Source: an uncultured Desulfurobacterium sp.
Lineage (GTDB): Bacteria; Aquificota; Aquificia; Desulfurobacteriales; Desulfurobacteriaceae
DNA length: 5,413 nt
Direction of reading: 5' to 3'
NCBI GenBank assembly: GCA_913055135.1
Contig: CAJXJV010000102.1
Location: forward strand, 1-5,413
Made by a program: the position numbers and the translations under genes. How positions within the stretch are numbered: the first letter of the stretch is position 1; the number at the start of each line of letters is the position of its first letter. The notes under the pieces are model-generated. The model was not told where the DNA came from. It ran no database searches and saw only the letters and a list, made by a program, of their open reading frames with translations. Positions 1 to 5,413 of this stretch are shown piece after piece.

Positions 1-882
1 CTCTTTTTCACAGGAATCTAACTCTTTCAAATTTACAATGTTCTTCTCTTCTCTTGAAAAGAAACCCTTCAAATCGGAAGTTGCTTTGAAACAGGTGTAT
101 ATGGACACCTTTTGAAGCTTTGTATTGTCAAAGAAAAACTTTGCATCCTTGAGAATTTTCTCATTTCTCTCCGGAAGAAAAACAACTTCTTCGACTCCAA
201 ACTGCAAAGGAAATTGAGGTTCTCCAGACCTTATAAGTCCTGCTATGTATTTGAGAACCTTTGGATCTCCAATTATAAGAACTCTATCACCAGATTTTAC
301 AACTGTTTTGGGCTTTGGAATGATGAGCTTTTCACCTCGAAAGATCGCAACTATTTTCCACCTTCGGGATGAAAATTTCCCAACAGGATAACCTGCTATT
401 ATGGATGTAGGCATGACCGTTACTTCAACTATCTCCCCTTTTCCGAGTCCAATATTGGTCGGAGTTACTATTCCTGATTCAATCTGTCTCTCAAGAAGGG
501 AAGCAGTTGCAACGGCTTTATTAATATAGTTTATACCTTCTCTTTCGTATGGCTCATCATTTTCCCTGCTATTGGATACGGCAAAAACTGAAGGTACATC
601 AAACTCCTTAGCCAACTTACAAGCTTCTAAGTTAACTTCATCATCTCCAGTACAGGCTACAAATACTTTAGCCTCTTCTATTCCGGATCTTTTTAGTATA
701 AGCTTACTGGTTCCGTCTCCTTGAAGAAGAACAACCCTATTCATCGATTCAGAGTCAAGAATTTCCACAACTTTCTGCAATTTTTCACTATCTTCATCGA
801 TTACAGTTATAAACCAGTCCTTCTTAAGCCTCTTTATCAGCTCTCTTCCTACTTCTCCTGCTCCAACAATTATCAGTTTCAC
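1..882 (-). CDS. TrkA/RCK-family potassium transport regulatory protein (3' end cut by window edge)
   Basis: The visible 294 codons have no stop, so the C-terminus lies beyond the left edge. Residues 1-120 form a TrkA-N (RCK) Rossmann domain: strand 1 with the GxGxxG motif G7-A-G-E-V-G12, acidic Asp29 at the end of strand 2 (the usual NAD ribose contact), and the family signature GDGT at 55-58. Residues about 140-215 match a TrkA-C ligand-binding domain, including the typical stretch IFRGEKLIIPKP followed by GDRVLIIG. Family knowledge: such proteins sit on the cytoplasmic face of Trk/Ktr potassium channels and gate them in response to nucleotides. Residues about 222-294 are an extra alpha/beta-looking region that I cannot assign; E. 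coli TrkA would instead carry a second RCK copy. The GTG start fits best because it directly precedes the first Rossmann strand (KLIIVGAG) and has an AGGAG site just upstream. The gene is divergent from the suf-like operon, and no partner transporter gene is in the window. Family assignment is secure; the exact subfamily (TrkA or KtrA-like) is not. Confidence 0.93.
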   Translation of the reverse strand, partial: MKLIIVGAGEVGRELIKRLKKDWFITVIDEDSEKLQKVVEILDSESMNRVVLLQGDGTSKLILKRSGIEEAKVFVACTGDDEVNLEACKLAKEFDVPSVFAVSNSRENDEPYEREGINYINKAVATASLLERQIESGIVTPTNIGLGKGEIVEVTVMPTSIIAGYPVGKFSSRRWKIVAIFRGEKLIIPKPKTVVKSGDRVLIIGDPKVLKYIAGLIRSGEPQFPLQFGVEEVVFLPERNEKILKDAKFFFDNTKLQKVSIYTCFKATSDLKGFFSREEKNIVNLKELDSCEKE

Positions 883-887
883 TCTCT

Positions 888-892
888 CTCCT
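888..892 (-). promoter_or_regulatory. Shine-Dalgarno site of the TrkA-family gene
   Basis: On the minus strand AGGAG lies five bases before the GTG codon at 882-880. It supports this GTG as the start; the first ATG codon in the frame (codon 47) is far inside the Rossmann fold. Confidence 0.75.
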
Positions 893-924
893 GAATTAAC
901 GACAGAATTCAAACTTGAATTTTA

Positions 925-939
925 TTACACCCGTTGTAA
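925..939. repeat. Short inverted repeat in the divergent control region (possible operator)
   Basis: TTACA and TGTAA form a 5-base inverted repeat around a 5-base centre (CCCGT). It lies between the two divergent start codons, about 45 bases from the TrkA-family start. A second small dyad, TAAT-TCTC-ATTA, sits at 959-970, just upstream of the rightward promoter. Either could be a repressor site, for example for an iron or peroxide sensor given the downstream genes. Neither matches a Fur or PerR consensus well, and repeats this short also arise by chance in AT-rich DNA. Confidence 0.2.
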
Positions 940-985
940 ACCCAGACCAAAATAAAAATAATTCTCATTAAGATAGAAAAAAGTA

Positions 986-1013
986 TTGACATTCTGAAAT
1001 TTGAGATTAAGAT
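986..1013 (+). promoter_or_regulatory. Putative sigma70-type promoter of the sufC-sufB-superoxide reductase operon
   Basis: A perfect -35 hexamer TTGACA at 986-991 is followed after 16 bases by TAAGAT at 1008-1013, which matches four of six bases of TATAAT. Transcription would begin near 1020, leaving a leader of about 20 bases before the ATG at 1042. A better -10-like word, TATACT at 1020-1025, has no matching -35 at the right distance and would place the transcript start on the ribosome site, so I prefer the first pair. The promoter is predicted by eye only. Confidence 0.5.
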
Positions 1014-1041
1014 TTCAACTATACTCTATCAGGAGGGAACA

Positions 1042-1776
1042 ATGGAACCAATATTGACGGTCAACAATGTAAAACTGTCACTCGATGAAAAGCCGATCCT
1101 AAAAGGGGTTAATCTAATAATCAACAAAGGTGAAATTCATGCTATTCTGGGACCCAATGGTGCTGGTAAATCTACACTTGCAAATCTCATAATGGGAATC
1201 GGTGATCTAAAGTCTCCTACTGAGGGAGAAATCATTTTCAAAGATAAAATTCTCAACGGACTTGAGATTTCTGAAAGAGCAAAGCTTGGAATAACCCTTG
1301 CATGGCAGGAGCCTGCAAGATTTGAAGGAATCACGGTTGAAGAGTATTTGAAGCTTGCTGGAAGAAACAACCCGGATCTCGACGTTGAAGAATGCCTTAA
1401 GTTTGTAGGATTAGACAGTAGCTATCTGTTCAGATACGTTGATGATACTCTTTCTGGAGGAGAAAGGAAAAGAGTAGAACTTGCGTCTATTCTCGCAATG
1501 AAACCAGAACTGGCAATCCTTGATGAACCCGACTCTGGAATTGATTTCGCCTCAATGGAAGACATTGCAAGAATGCTCAAAACAATGAAAGACAGAGGTA
1601 CAACAATCCTGATGATTACCCACAGAGAAGAAATAGCAGAAATATCAGATAGAGCGTCTCTTATGTGCGATGGAAGAGTCATTCAAACGGGTAATCCAAA
1701 AGAAGTTGGAGAAAAGTTCAAGAACATGTGTATCACGTGTGAAGTTAAAAATCCACAACTTGTTGGAGGCAAATAA
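1042..1776 (+). CDS. sufC: Fe-S cluster assembly ATPase SufC (SmsC-type of a minimal SUF system)
   Basis: This 244-residue cytosolic ABC ATPase powers the SufB-type scaffold during iron-sulfur cluster assembly. All nucleotide-binding elements are present: Walker A GPNGAGKST at 37-45, Q-loop Gln89 in AWQEPARFEG (the AWQxPxxxxG pattern is typical of SufC rather than of transport ATPases), ABC signature LSGGE at 137-141, Walker B LAILDEPDSGID with D161/E162, and switch His194 in MITH. Length is close to the usual 245-250 residues. There are no membrane segments and no permease gene beside it; the next gene is a SufB-family protein overlapping by one base, which settles the role. AGGAGG at 1031-1036 supports the ATG. 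Near the end is an odd Cys pair, C230-x-x-C233. No sufS, sufE/U or separate sufD follows, so this resembles the two-component archaeal/deep-bacterial SMS arrangement; smsC would be an equally fair name. Confidence 0.95.
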   Translation: MEPILTVNNVKLSLDEKPILKGVNLIINKGEIHAILGPNGAGKSTLANLIMGIGDLKSPTEGEIIFKDKILNGLEISERAKLGITLAWQEPARFEGITVEEYLKLAGRNNPDLDVEECLKFVGLDSSYLFRYVDDTLSGGERKRVELASILAMKPELAILDEPDSGIDFASMEDIARMLKTMKDRGTTILMITHREEIAEISDRASLMCDGRVIQTGNPKEVGEKFKNMCITCEVKNPQLVGGK

Positions 1777-2723
1777 TGGCTATAGCGAAAAATCTTTTAA
1801 ATATAGCTAAGAAAGAGTTTACAAAGATTGGACTTCCTGAAGAGCTCTTTACGAAAAACAAGTTTAACCTTTTAGTTGACAGAAACAAAATAGTTACCAA
1901 ATATCCGGCACCGGGAGTAAGATCAGAAGTTATAGAAACTCCCACTGGTGTTAAAACAAAAGTTTACATTGAGCCCGGAACAAAGCTTGAAGAACCTGTA
2001 ACCTTATGCTTTGGAGCAGCAGGTAGGACAGACCTTCAAACAACAGAAAGTGAAATAATAGTGGGAGAAGGAGCAGACGTTAAGTTTCAAGTTTACGGTG
2101 CAATGGCAGAAGGAATCAAGCTTAAACACACTGCAAAGACTAAGATAGTTGTTGAAAAGAATGCAAAGTTTGTATTTATAGATGTTCACTACAATGGAGA
2201 AAACACTCTTGTCGATCTTGAAACGGAAACCGATGCATATGTTGGAGAAAATGCCTATTTCAAAAGCGTTTTCAAGCAGATTAAAGGAAGAGCCGGAAAA
2301 GTCAGGGTGAATCTTAAAGCAAGAGTTGACAGGAAGGGAGTTGTTGTATTTGAAACGAAGATGATAGGTAAGAAAGATGACGAGATAAAGGTAGAAGATA
2401 TAATCTATCTTGATGGGGAAGAATCCAGAGGAATCTCAAAGAGCCGTATTATTGCAGTCGATCAAGCAAAAGCAGAATTCATAGGAGAAACTTACGGAAA
2501 TGCCCCAAGATGCAGGGGACATATAGATTGTTCTGAAATTATAAGAGGAAAAGATGTCGTGGTAAAAGCAGTTCCTGTAGTTGTGGTTAGAGATGAAACT
2601 GCAAAAGTTACCCACGAAGCAGCAATCGGTAGTATAGATAAGAAACAACTTGAGACTCTAATGGCAAGAGGGCTTACAGAAGATGAAGCTGTGGACGTAA
2701 TCGTCCAGGGTATGTTGAGATAA
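1776..2723 (+). CDS. sufB: SufB/SufD-family Fe-S scaffold protein (SmsB-type, short form)
   Basis: This 315-residue protein belongs to the SufBD family, whose right-handed beta-helix core holds the nascent Fe-S cluster. It is much shorter than E. coli SufB (about 495) or SufD (about 420) and lacks their long N-terminal regions, like archaeal SufBD proteins of the minimal SMS system. Regular beta-rich repeats run from about 60 to 270. The C-terminal hallmark is intact: IDCSEIIRG with Cys252 (aligned by eye with the essential SufB Cys405 of E. coli), then THEAAIGSID with His280/Glu281 (aligned with the SufB HEA motif), and a helical tail GLTEDEAVDVIVQGML that docks SufC in the family. As the only SufBD protein here, it probably works as a homodimer with two SufC subunits; that is inference. 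Translation is coupled to sufC through a TAATG overlap, with GGAGG at 1765-1769 inside the sufC end. The sufB symbol is by family; smsB may be more exact. Confidence 0.93.
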   Translation: MAIAKNLLNIAKKEFTKIGLPEELFTKNKFNLLVDRNKIVTKYPAPGVRSEVIETPTGVKTKVYIEPGTKLEEPVTLCFGAAGRTDLQTTESEIIVGEGADVKFQVYGAMAEGIKLKHTAKTKIVVEKNAKFVFIDVHYNGENTLVDLETETDAYVGENAYFKSVFKQIKGRAGKVRVNLKARVDRKGVVVFETKMIGKKDDEIKVEDIIYLDGEESRGISKSRIIAVDQAKAEFIGETYGNAPRCRGHIDCSEIIRGKDVVVKAVPVVVVRDETAKVTHEAAIGSIDKKQLETLMARGLTEDEAVDVIVQGMLR

Positions 2724-2754
2724 ACTTAAAACCTACATTCAAGGAGGAAAAGAG

Positions 2755-3090
2755 ATGAAAGTGCATGGACCAGAACCAGAAGGTAAAAGGAAACACACAC
2801 CTGTAATTGAAGCGCCTGAAAAGGTCAAAAAAGGTGAATGGTTTGAAGTAAAAGTAATTGTTGGTAAGGACATTGCCCATCCAAACACAAAGGAACACTG
2901 GATTGAGCACGTATCACTTTGGGCTGGAGATTTCCTTGTAGCAAGAGCAGACTTTGAACCAGAAAGAGCTGCATCAGAAGTTGTCTTTAAAGTAAAACTC
3001 GAAGAAACAGCAGTTCTTACTGCTCATGCATACTGCAACCTTCACGGTCTCTGGCACAGCGAAGAGACAGTTGTAGAAGTTGAGGAGTAA
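2755..3090 (+). CDS. Superoxide reductase (neelaredoxin / class II SORL domain protein)
   Basis: This 111-residue one-iron protein should reduce superoxide to hydrogen peroxide in the cytosol without releasing oxygen, using electrons from rubredoxin or a similar donor. The iron-site motifs are recognisable: RKHTPVIE with His14, AHPNTKEHWIEH with His42 and His48, and YCNLHGLW with Cys94 and His97. That gives the four-His, one-Cys centre. The conserved Lys of the EKH motif is kept (Lys13), but the preceding Glu, normally the sixth ligand of ferric iron, is Arg12. There is no N-terminal desulforedoxin domain, so it is a neelaredoxin rather than a two-iron desulfoferrodoxin. Compared with the roughly 124-residue Pyrococcus enzyme it is shorter in the loop after residue 55. 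A strong AAGGAGG site at 2741-2747 supports the ATG. It lies 31 bases after sufB with no visible promoter between, so it is probably cotranscribed with the Fe-S assembly genes. Confidence 0.92.
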   Translation: MKVHGPEPEGKRKHTPVIEAPEKVKKGEWFEVKVIVGKDIAHPNTKEHWIEHVSLWAGDFLVARADFEPERAASEVVFKVKLEETAVLTAHAYCNLHGLWHSEETVVEVEE

Positions 3091-3094
3091 TTTC

Positions 3095-3129
3095 TGGCGC
3101 CCTTATGGGCGCTATTAAACATTAATAGC
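3095..3129. terminator. Overlapping hairpins between convergent genes, probable terminator
   Basis: Five bases after the superoxide reductase stop, TGGCGCCC (3095-3102) pairs with GGGCGCTA (3107-3114) across a TTAT loop, giving an 8-pair GC-rich stem with one G-U pair. A second stem, GCTATTAA (3111-3118) with TTAATAGC (3122-3129) around a 3-base loop, shares four bases (3111-3114) with the first, so both cannot form fully at once. No run of T follows on either strand, so it is not a textbook intrinsic terminator. Its place between convergent genes suggests it ends the rightward operon and perhaps the leftward one too. The rest of the gap to 3173 shows nothing else convincing. Confidence 0.5.
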
Positions 3130-3173
3130 TTCACCATTCTCAACAGGTTCCTTAAAACCGTACTCTCATAATC

Positions 3174-5180
3174 TCATTCCCTTCCAGAATCTACTCTAAC
3201 CACTACAGGGAAAGGTACTCCGAGACCGCTCAGAATTCCCATCCCAGTCTGTAGAGACGGTAGAAGCCCTATTAAATCCCTTCCTGCAAATTCAACGTAT
3301 GTTTCAACGGCAGCAAGGTCTGATGCGTTCATAGTTCTGAACATCGCCTGAGTGTTTGCCTGAGATAGAACGTACTTACTGACCTGTGCCGGTCTCTGAG
3401 TTATCACTATAAGACCAAGATTAAACTTTCTTCCTTCTGAAGCGATTTTCCTTGCCATCATAAGTGCAAGGTTATCTTTACCTGCTGAAACGTCTCCGTA
3501 GCTTCCTTCTGGTGCAAAGTTGTGAGCCTCTTCAAGGACGATAAGTCTTTCTCTGCTGTTTTCTTTGTTCTGAACAAAAAGTTCTTGCATTGCCAGTCCT
3601 GCAAGGTTAACCCTCGTCACAGGGTCTGTTATGCGGGAAAAGTTGAAAATAACAACCTTTTTAGAGCTGCTAATGGCTGAAGTCAAAAGGTTGTAAGTCT
3701 TTACCTGGGTTTTTAAAATCCTTTCTCCGAAGATCTCTGCCGCTTCTTTCTCCACACCTGCATAAACTCTCTCTTTTACTTTCTTCGTTTTCCCATTTGA
3801 TGTTTCTATCTCTTTCTCTTCTTCATCTTCTATCTCTGAAAGAATATCGTAAAGATTTTTACTTTTCAGCGCCGTTCTTTTCAGAGACGGTTTTATCAAA
3901 CCTGATAAAAAGGCTTTATTGTCCCTTGCAAGTCCTGAATTACCGCTTATCAGGTAAGAGTAACCTGTTTCCTTTACAAGCTCCTCTACTTCCCATGAAT
4001 ATACAGGAAAGAGCGTTTCTTCAAAAACAACGTGTAAAACATTCTCTTCAGGAAGTCCGGACTTAACAAGTTCTTCGTAGTATTCACCGTGAGGATCAAA
4101 AATGAAAGCCTGAACAGGATAATTTTTTAAAAACCTTGAAAGAAAAATTTTCGTAAAGTGGCTCTTTCCCGAACCTGTGGTGCCGAGAATCAACATGTGT
4201 TTCGTAATCACCTCTTTCCCATCTATGAATACTTCCTGATTGCTGTCTTCAAATGTTCCAACCCTGACAGGATAAACCATGTCCCTACCGGAAAAGTTCC
4301 TTTTCACAAGCGTTTTAAGAGTATCGGAAGAAGCCAGATAGACGGCTTCTCCGACGTCAAAAGGTTCCATTAACGTTTCAAGTTTCCCATCCTTTACAAT
4401 TCCGAGAATCTCGGCAACGGCAACTCTTACCTTATCACCGTTTTCGTTAAGGTAAGACCAGACAGCTGCTTTTTTCCACTCTTTACTTCTTCTTTCGGTA
4501 AAGAGCGTTTTGAAGGTGTCAATAGAACCAAAAACTGGAGATTCTCCTGCAGAAAATGGATTGGCAAAGAATCCCATATCATAAGAGTAAATGCTTGTAA
4601 TTTTCGCTAATATAGTACCTTCTTTTTGTCTTACTTCAACGTAAGATTGTTCTTTGATTTCCGGTTCAAGTAAAATAAATTCAAAGGAACGGGACTTTAC
4701 AGGATTAATAGCAAAGCCCAGTAAATTGTCGTCAAACCTGGTAGAGTCCGCTTTTATCCTTTCAAAATAATCTATGAGTTTTTTTAGTTCCTCTTCATCA
4801 TCATTTATGTCATAGTAAACTGCTGCTTCAATATTTCCCTGTGAATAGTCTGAAAAACCCGCTTTTGTGAAATTGGCAGAACCTACGGCTGCTTTCTCGT
4901 CATCAATTAATATAAATTTGGCGTGAAGTCTATTGTTAAGATAAACAGTGCCGTCTTTTTCCTTTATTTTCTTGAAAACGTAATCATCAGTAATGAGTAA
5001 ATCCTGAAGTTCAGAAGCCCTTAAAACCACTTCTAACTTAACATTCTCCGGCAGATTACTCAGCAACCTATCAACGAGATTTCCTTTTAACCATGCGGAA
5101 GAAATTTTTACAGAAAACCTGGCTTCTTTTATCATGTCTTCTATACACTGGTATATCTCATCACTTCTTAGAGTTTTCAT
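3174..5180 (-). CDS. Fusion protein: PLD (HKD) nuclease-like domain plus HerA-type ATPase
   Basis: This 668-residue protein has three parts. Residues about 1-125 form a phospholipase-D-superfamily domain with one complete HKD motif: H86-x-K88-x4-D93, then GSAN at 100-103, and a flanking TKAGF. Residues about 180-320 look like a HAS barrel (GTILAKITSIYSYDMGFF; VRVAVAEILGIV). Residues 325-668 are a HerA/DUF87 ATPase with Walker A GTTGSGKS at 333-340, FDPHGEY at 361-367, Walker B LIVLEEAHNF with E550/E551, and TQRPAQVSKYVLSQANTQ at 594-611, a typical HerA sensor region. A charged insert (about 448-475) sits within the motor domain. Family knowledge: HerA proteins are hexameric DNA translocases acting with nucleases such as NurA, and single-HKD proteins such as Nuc or BfiI act as dimers that cut DNA. 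I infer an ATP-driven DNA-processing enzyme for repair or defence; the lipid-hydrolysing role of some PLD proteins is unlikely here. GGGAGGG at 5193-5187 supports the ATG. No signal peptide or membrane segment is visible. Confidence 0.9.
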   Translation of the reverse strand: MKTLRSDEIYQCIEDMIKEARFSVKISSAWLKGNLVDRLLSNLPENVKLEVVLRASELQDLLITDDYVFKKIKEKDGTVYLNNRLHAKFILIDDEKAAVGSANFTKAGFSDYSQGNIEAAVYYDINDDEEELKKLIDYFERIKADSTRFDDNLLGFAINPVKSRSFEFILLEPEIKEQSYVEVRQKEGTILAKITSIYSYDMGFFANPFSAGESPVFGSIDTFKTLFTERRSKEWKKAAVWSYLNENGDKVRVAVAEILGIVKDGKLETLMEPFDVGEAVYLASSDTLKTLVKRNFSGRDMVYPVRVGTFEDSNQEVFIDGKEVITKHMLILGTTGSGKSHFTKIFLSRFLKNYPVQAFIFDPHGEYYEELVKSGLPEENVLHVVFEETLFPVYSWEVEELVKETGYSYLISGNSGLARDNKAFLSGLIKPSLKRTALKSKNLYDILSEIEDEEEKEIETSNGKTKKVKERVYAGVEKEAAEIFGERILKTQVKTYNLLTSAISSSKKVVIFNFSRITDPVTRVNLAGLAMQELFVQNKENSRERLIVLEEAHNFAPEGSYGDVSAGKDNLALMMARKIASEGRKFNLGLIVITQRPAQVSKYVLSQANTQAMFRTMNASDLAAVETYVEFAGRDLIGLLPSLQTGMGILSGLGVPFPVVVRVDSGRE

Positions 5181-5208
5181 GACTTACCCTCCCTCGATTT
5201 ACGAGAGT

Positions 5209-5413
5209 TTACAATGTGAAACCATATTTTACAACCGTTCCATCACTCCCTGCTGAAAGCAAATAATTTCCGTCACTTGAAAAATCAATGGAACTTACAG
5301 AGCCAACGTGAGCAGGAAGTTTTAAGATAAGGTCACTGTTTTCTACTTTAAAAACGAGAACATTTCCTTCAAATGTTCCACACGCTAAAAGATTATGATT
5401 CAAGAATTTTAAA
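5209..5413 (-). CDS. WD40 repeat protein, C-terminal end (5' part beyond window edge)
   Basis: Only the last 67 complete codons are inside the window. The frame stays open to the right edge (5412 is the first base of a full codon), so the TTG at 5403-5401 is probably an internal Leu and not a start. The sequence shows WD40 blade patterns: LLACGTFEGNVLVFKV, then LPAHVGSVSSIDFSSDG and NYLLSAGSDGTVVKYGF, with the usual xH...IDFSSDG...LLSAGSDGTV order (AH for GH, KY for WD) ending the final blade just before the stop. WD40 propellers are protein-interaction platforms, less common in bacteria than in eukaryotes; the number of blades and any N-terminal domain cannot be seen. It ends 28 bases before the PLD-HerA start on the same strand with only a ribosome site between, so the two are likely cotranscribed and may work together. 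Confidence 0.85.
   Translation of the reverse strand, partial: LKFLNHNLLACGTFEGNVLVFKVENSDLILKLPAHVGSVSSIDFSSDGNYLLSAGSDGTVVKYGFTL

Noticed and set aside
112..372. Plus-strand open frame of 86 codons
   Set aside because: It lies opposite the TrkA-family gene, whose minus-strand frame shows clear Rossmann and TrkA-C motifs; the plus-strand product has no recognisable domain and no ribosome site.
1020..1025. TATACT as the -10 box of the suf-like operon
   Set aside because: It is a good -10 word, but no -35 lies at 16-18 bases (AAATTT there) and the transcript would begin on the ribosome-binding site.
1042..1776. An importer-type ABC transporter ATPase
   Set aside because: The SufC-type Q-loop region, the overlapping SufB-family gene and the absence of any permease or binding-protein gene all point to Fe-S assembly.
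1137..2910. Several minus-strand open frames of 61-86 codons under the sufC-sufB-superoxide reductase operon
   Set aside because: They are antisense to genes with full family motifs, and their products are low-complexity and Ser/Phe-rich, as expected for shadow frames.
3797..4373. Two plus-strand open frames (89 and 71 codons) opposite the PLD-HerA gene
   Set aside because: The opposite strand encodes the HerA Walker A region and its charged insert; these products have no domain signature or convincing ribosome site.
4880..4930. Cardiolipin synthase or phospholipase function for the HKD domain
   Set aside because: Only one HKD motif is present, there are no membrane segments, and the fusion to a HerA motor points to nucleic acid as the substrate.
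5209..5403. Reading the WD40 frame as a complete 64-residue gene starting at TTG 5403
   Set aside because: The frame continues open to the window edge (Leu-Lys-Phe precede it), the residues fit the start of a WD40 blade, and no ribosome site can be seen before the TTG.

Overview
The window (roughly 40% GC, dense coding, short gaps) looks like chromosomal DNA of an anaerobic or microaerophilic, probably thermophilic bacterium. The evidence is indirect: a two-gene minimal SUF-type iron-sulfur assembly system, a small one-iron superoxide reductase, a HerA-type translocase, Lys/Glu/Ile-rich proteins, and clear bacterial Shine-Dalgarno sites. A deep-branching lineage such as Aquificota (Desulfurobacteriaceae-like) would fit, but that assignment is an inference and was not searched.

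Layout. (1) Positions 1-882, minus strand: a TrkA/RCK-type regulatory subunit of a potassium transporter. It starts at GTG 882 and runs off the left edge, so its C-terminus is missing. (2) Positions 883-1041: a divergent control region with a plausible sigma70 promoter facing right and small inverted repeats. (3) Positions 1042-3090, plus strand: a tight three-gene operon. It holds a SufC-like ABC ATPase, a short SufB/SufD-family scaffold protein (overlapping sufC by 1 base), and a superoxide reductase 31 bases further on. (4) Positions 3091-3173: a short convergent gap with two overlapping, mutually exclusive hairpins that probably end transcription. (5) Positions 3174-5413, minus strand: a likely two-gene unit transcribed leftward. 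First comes the C-terminal end of a WD40 beta-propeller protein entering from the right edge. Then, 28 bases on, comes a 668-residue protein joining a phospholipase-D-type (HKD) nuclease-like domain to a HAS barrel and a HerA/FtsK-class ATPase.

How they work together. The sufC-sufB pair should build Fe-S clusters. The superoxide reductase made from the same transcript would remove superoxide, which destroys such clusters, so the operon reads as an Fe-S assembly and protection module. The reductase is unusual in having Arg where the family's Glu iron ligand normally sits. The PLD-HerA protein with its WD40 neighbour is the best candidate for a poorly described system: a single chain carrying both a DNA motor and a putative nuclease, resembling parts of HerA-based repair or defence systems. 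No function for it is shown by the sequence. No tRNA, rRNA, CRISPR array, insertion sequence or integrase was seen.
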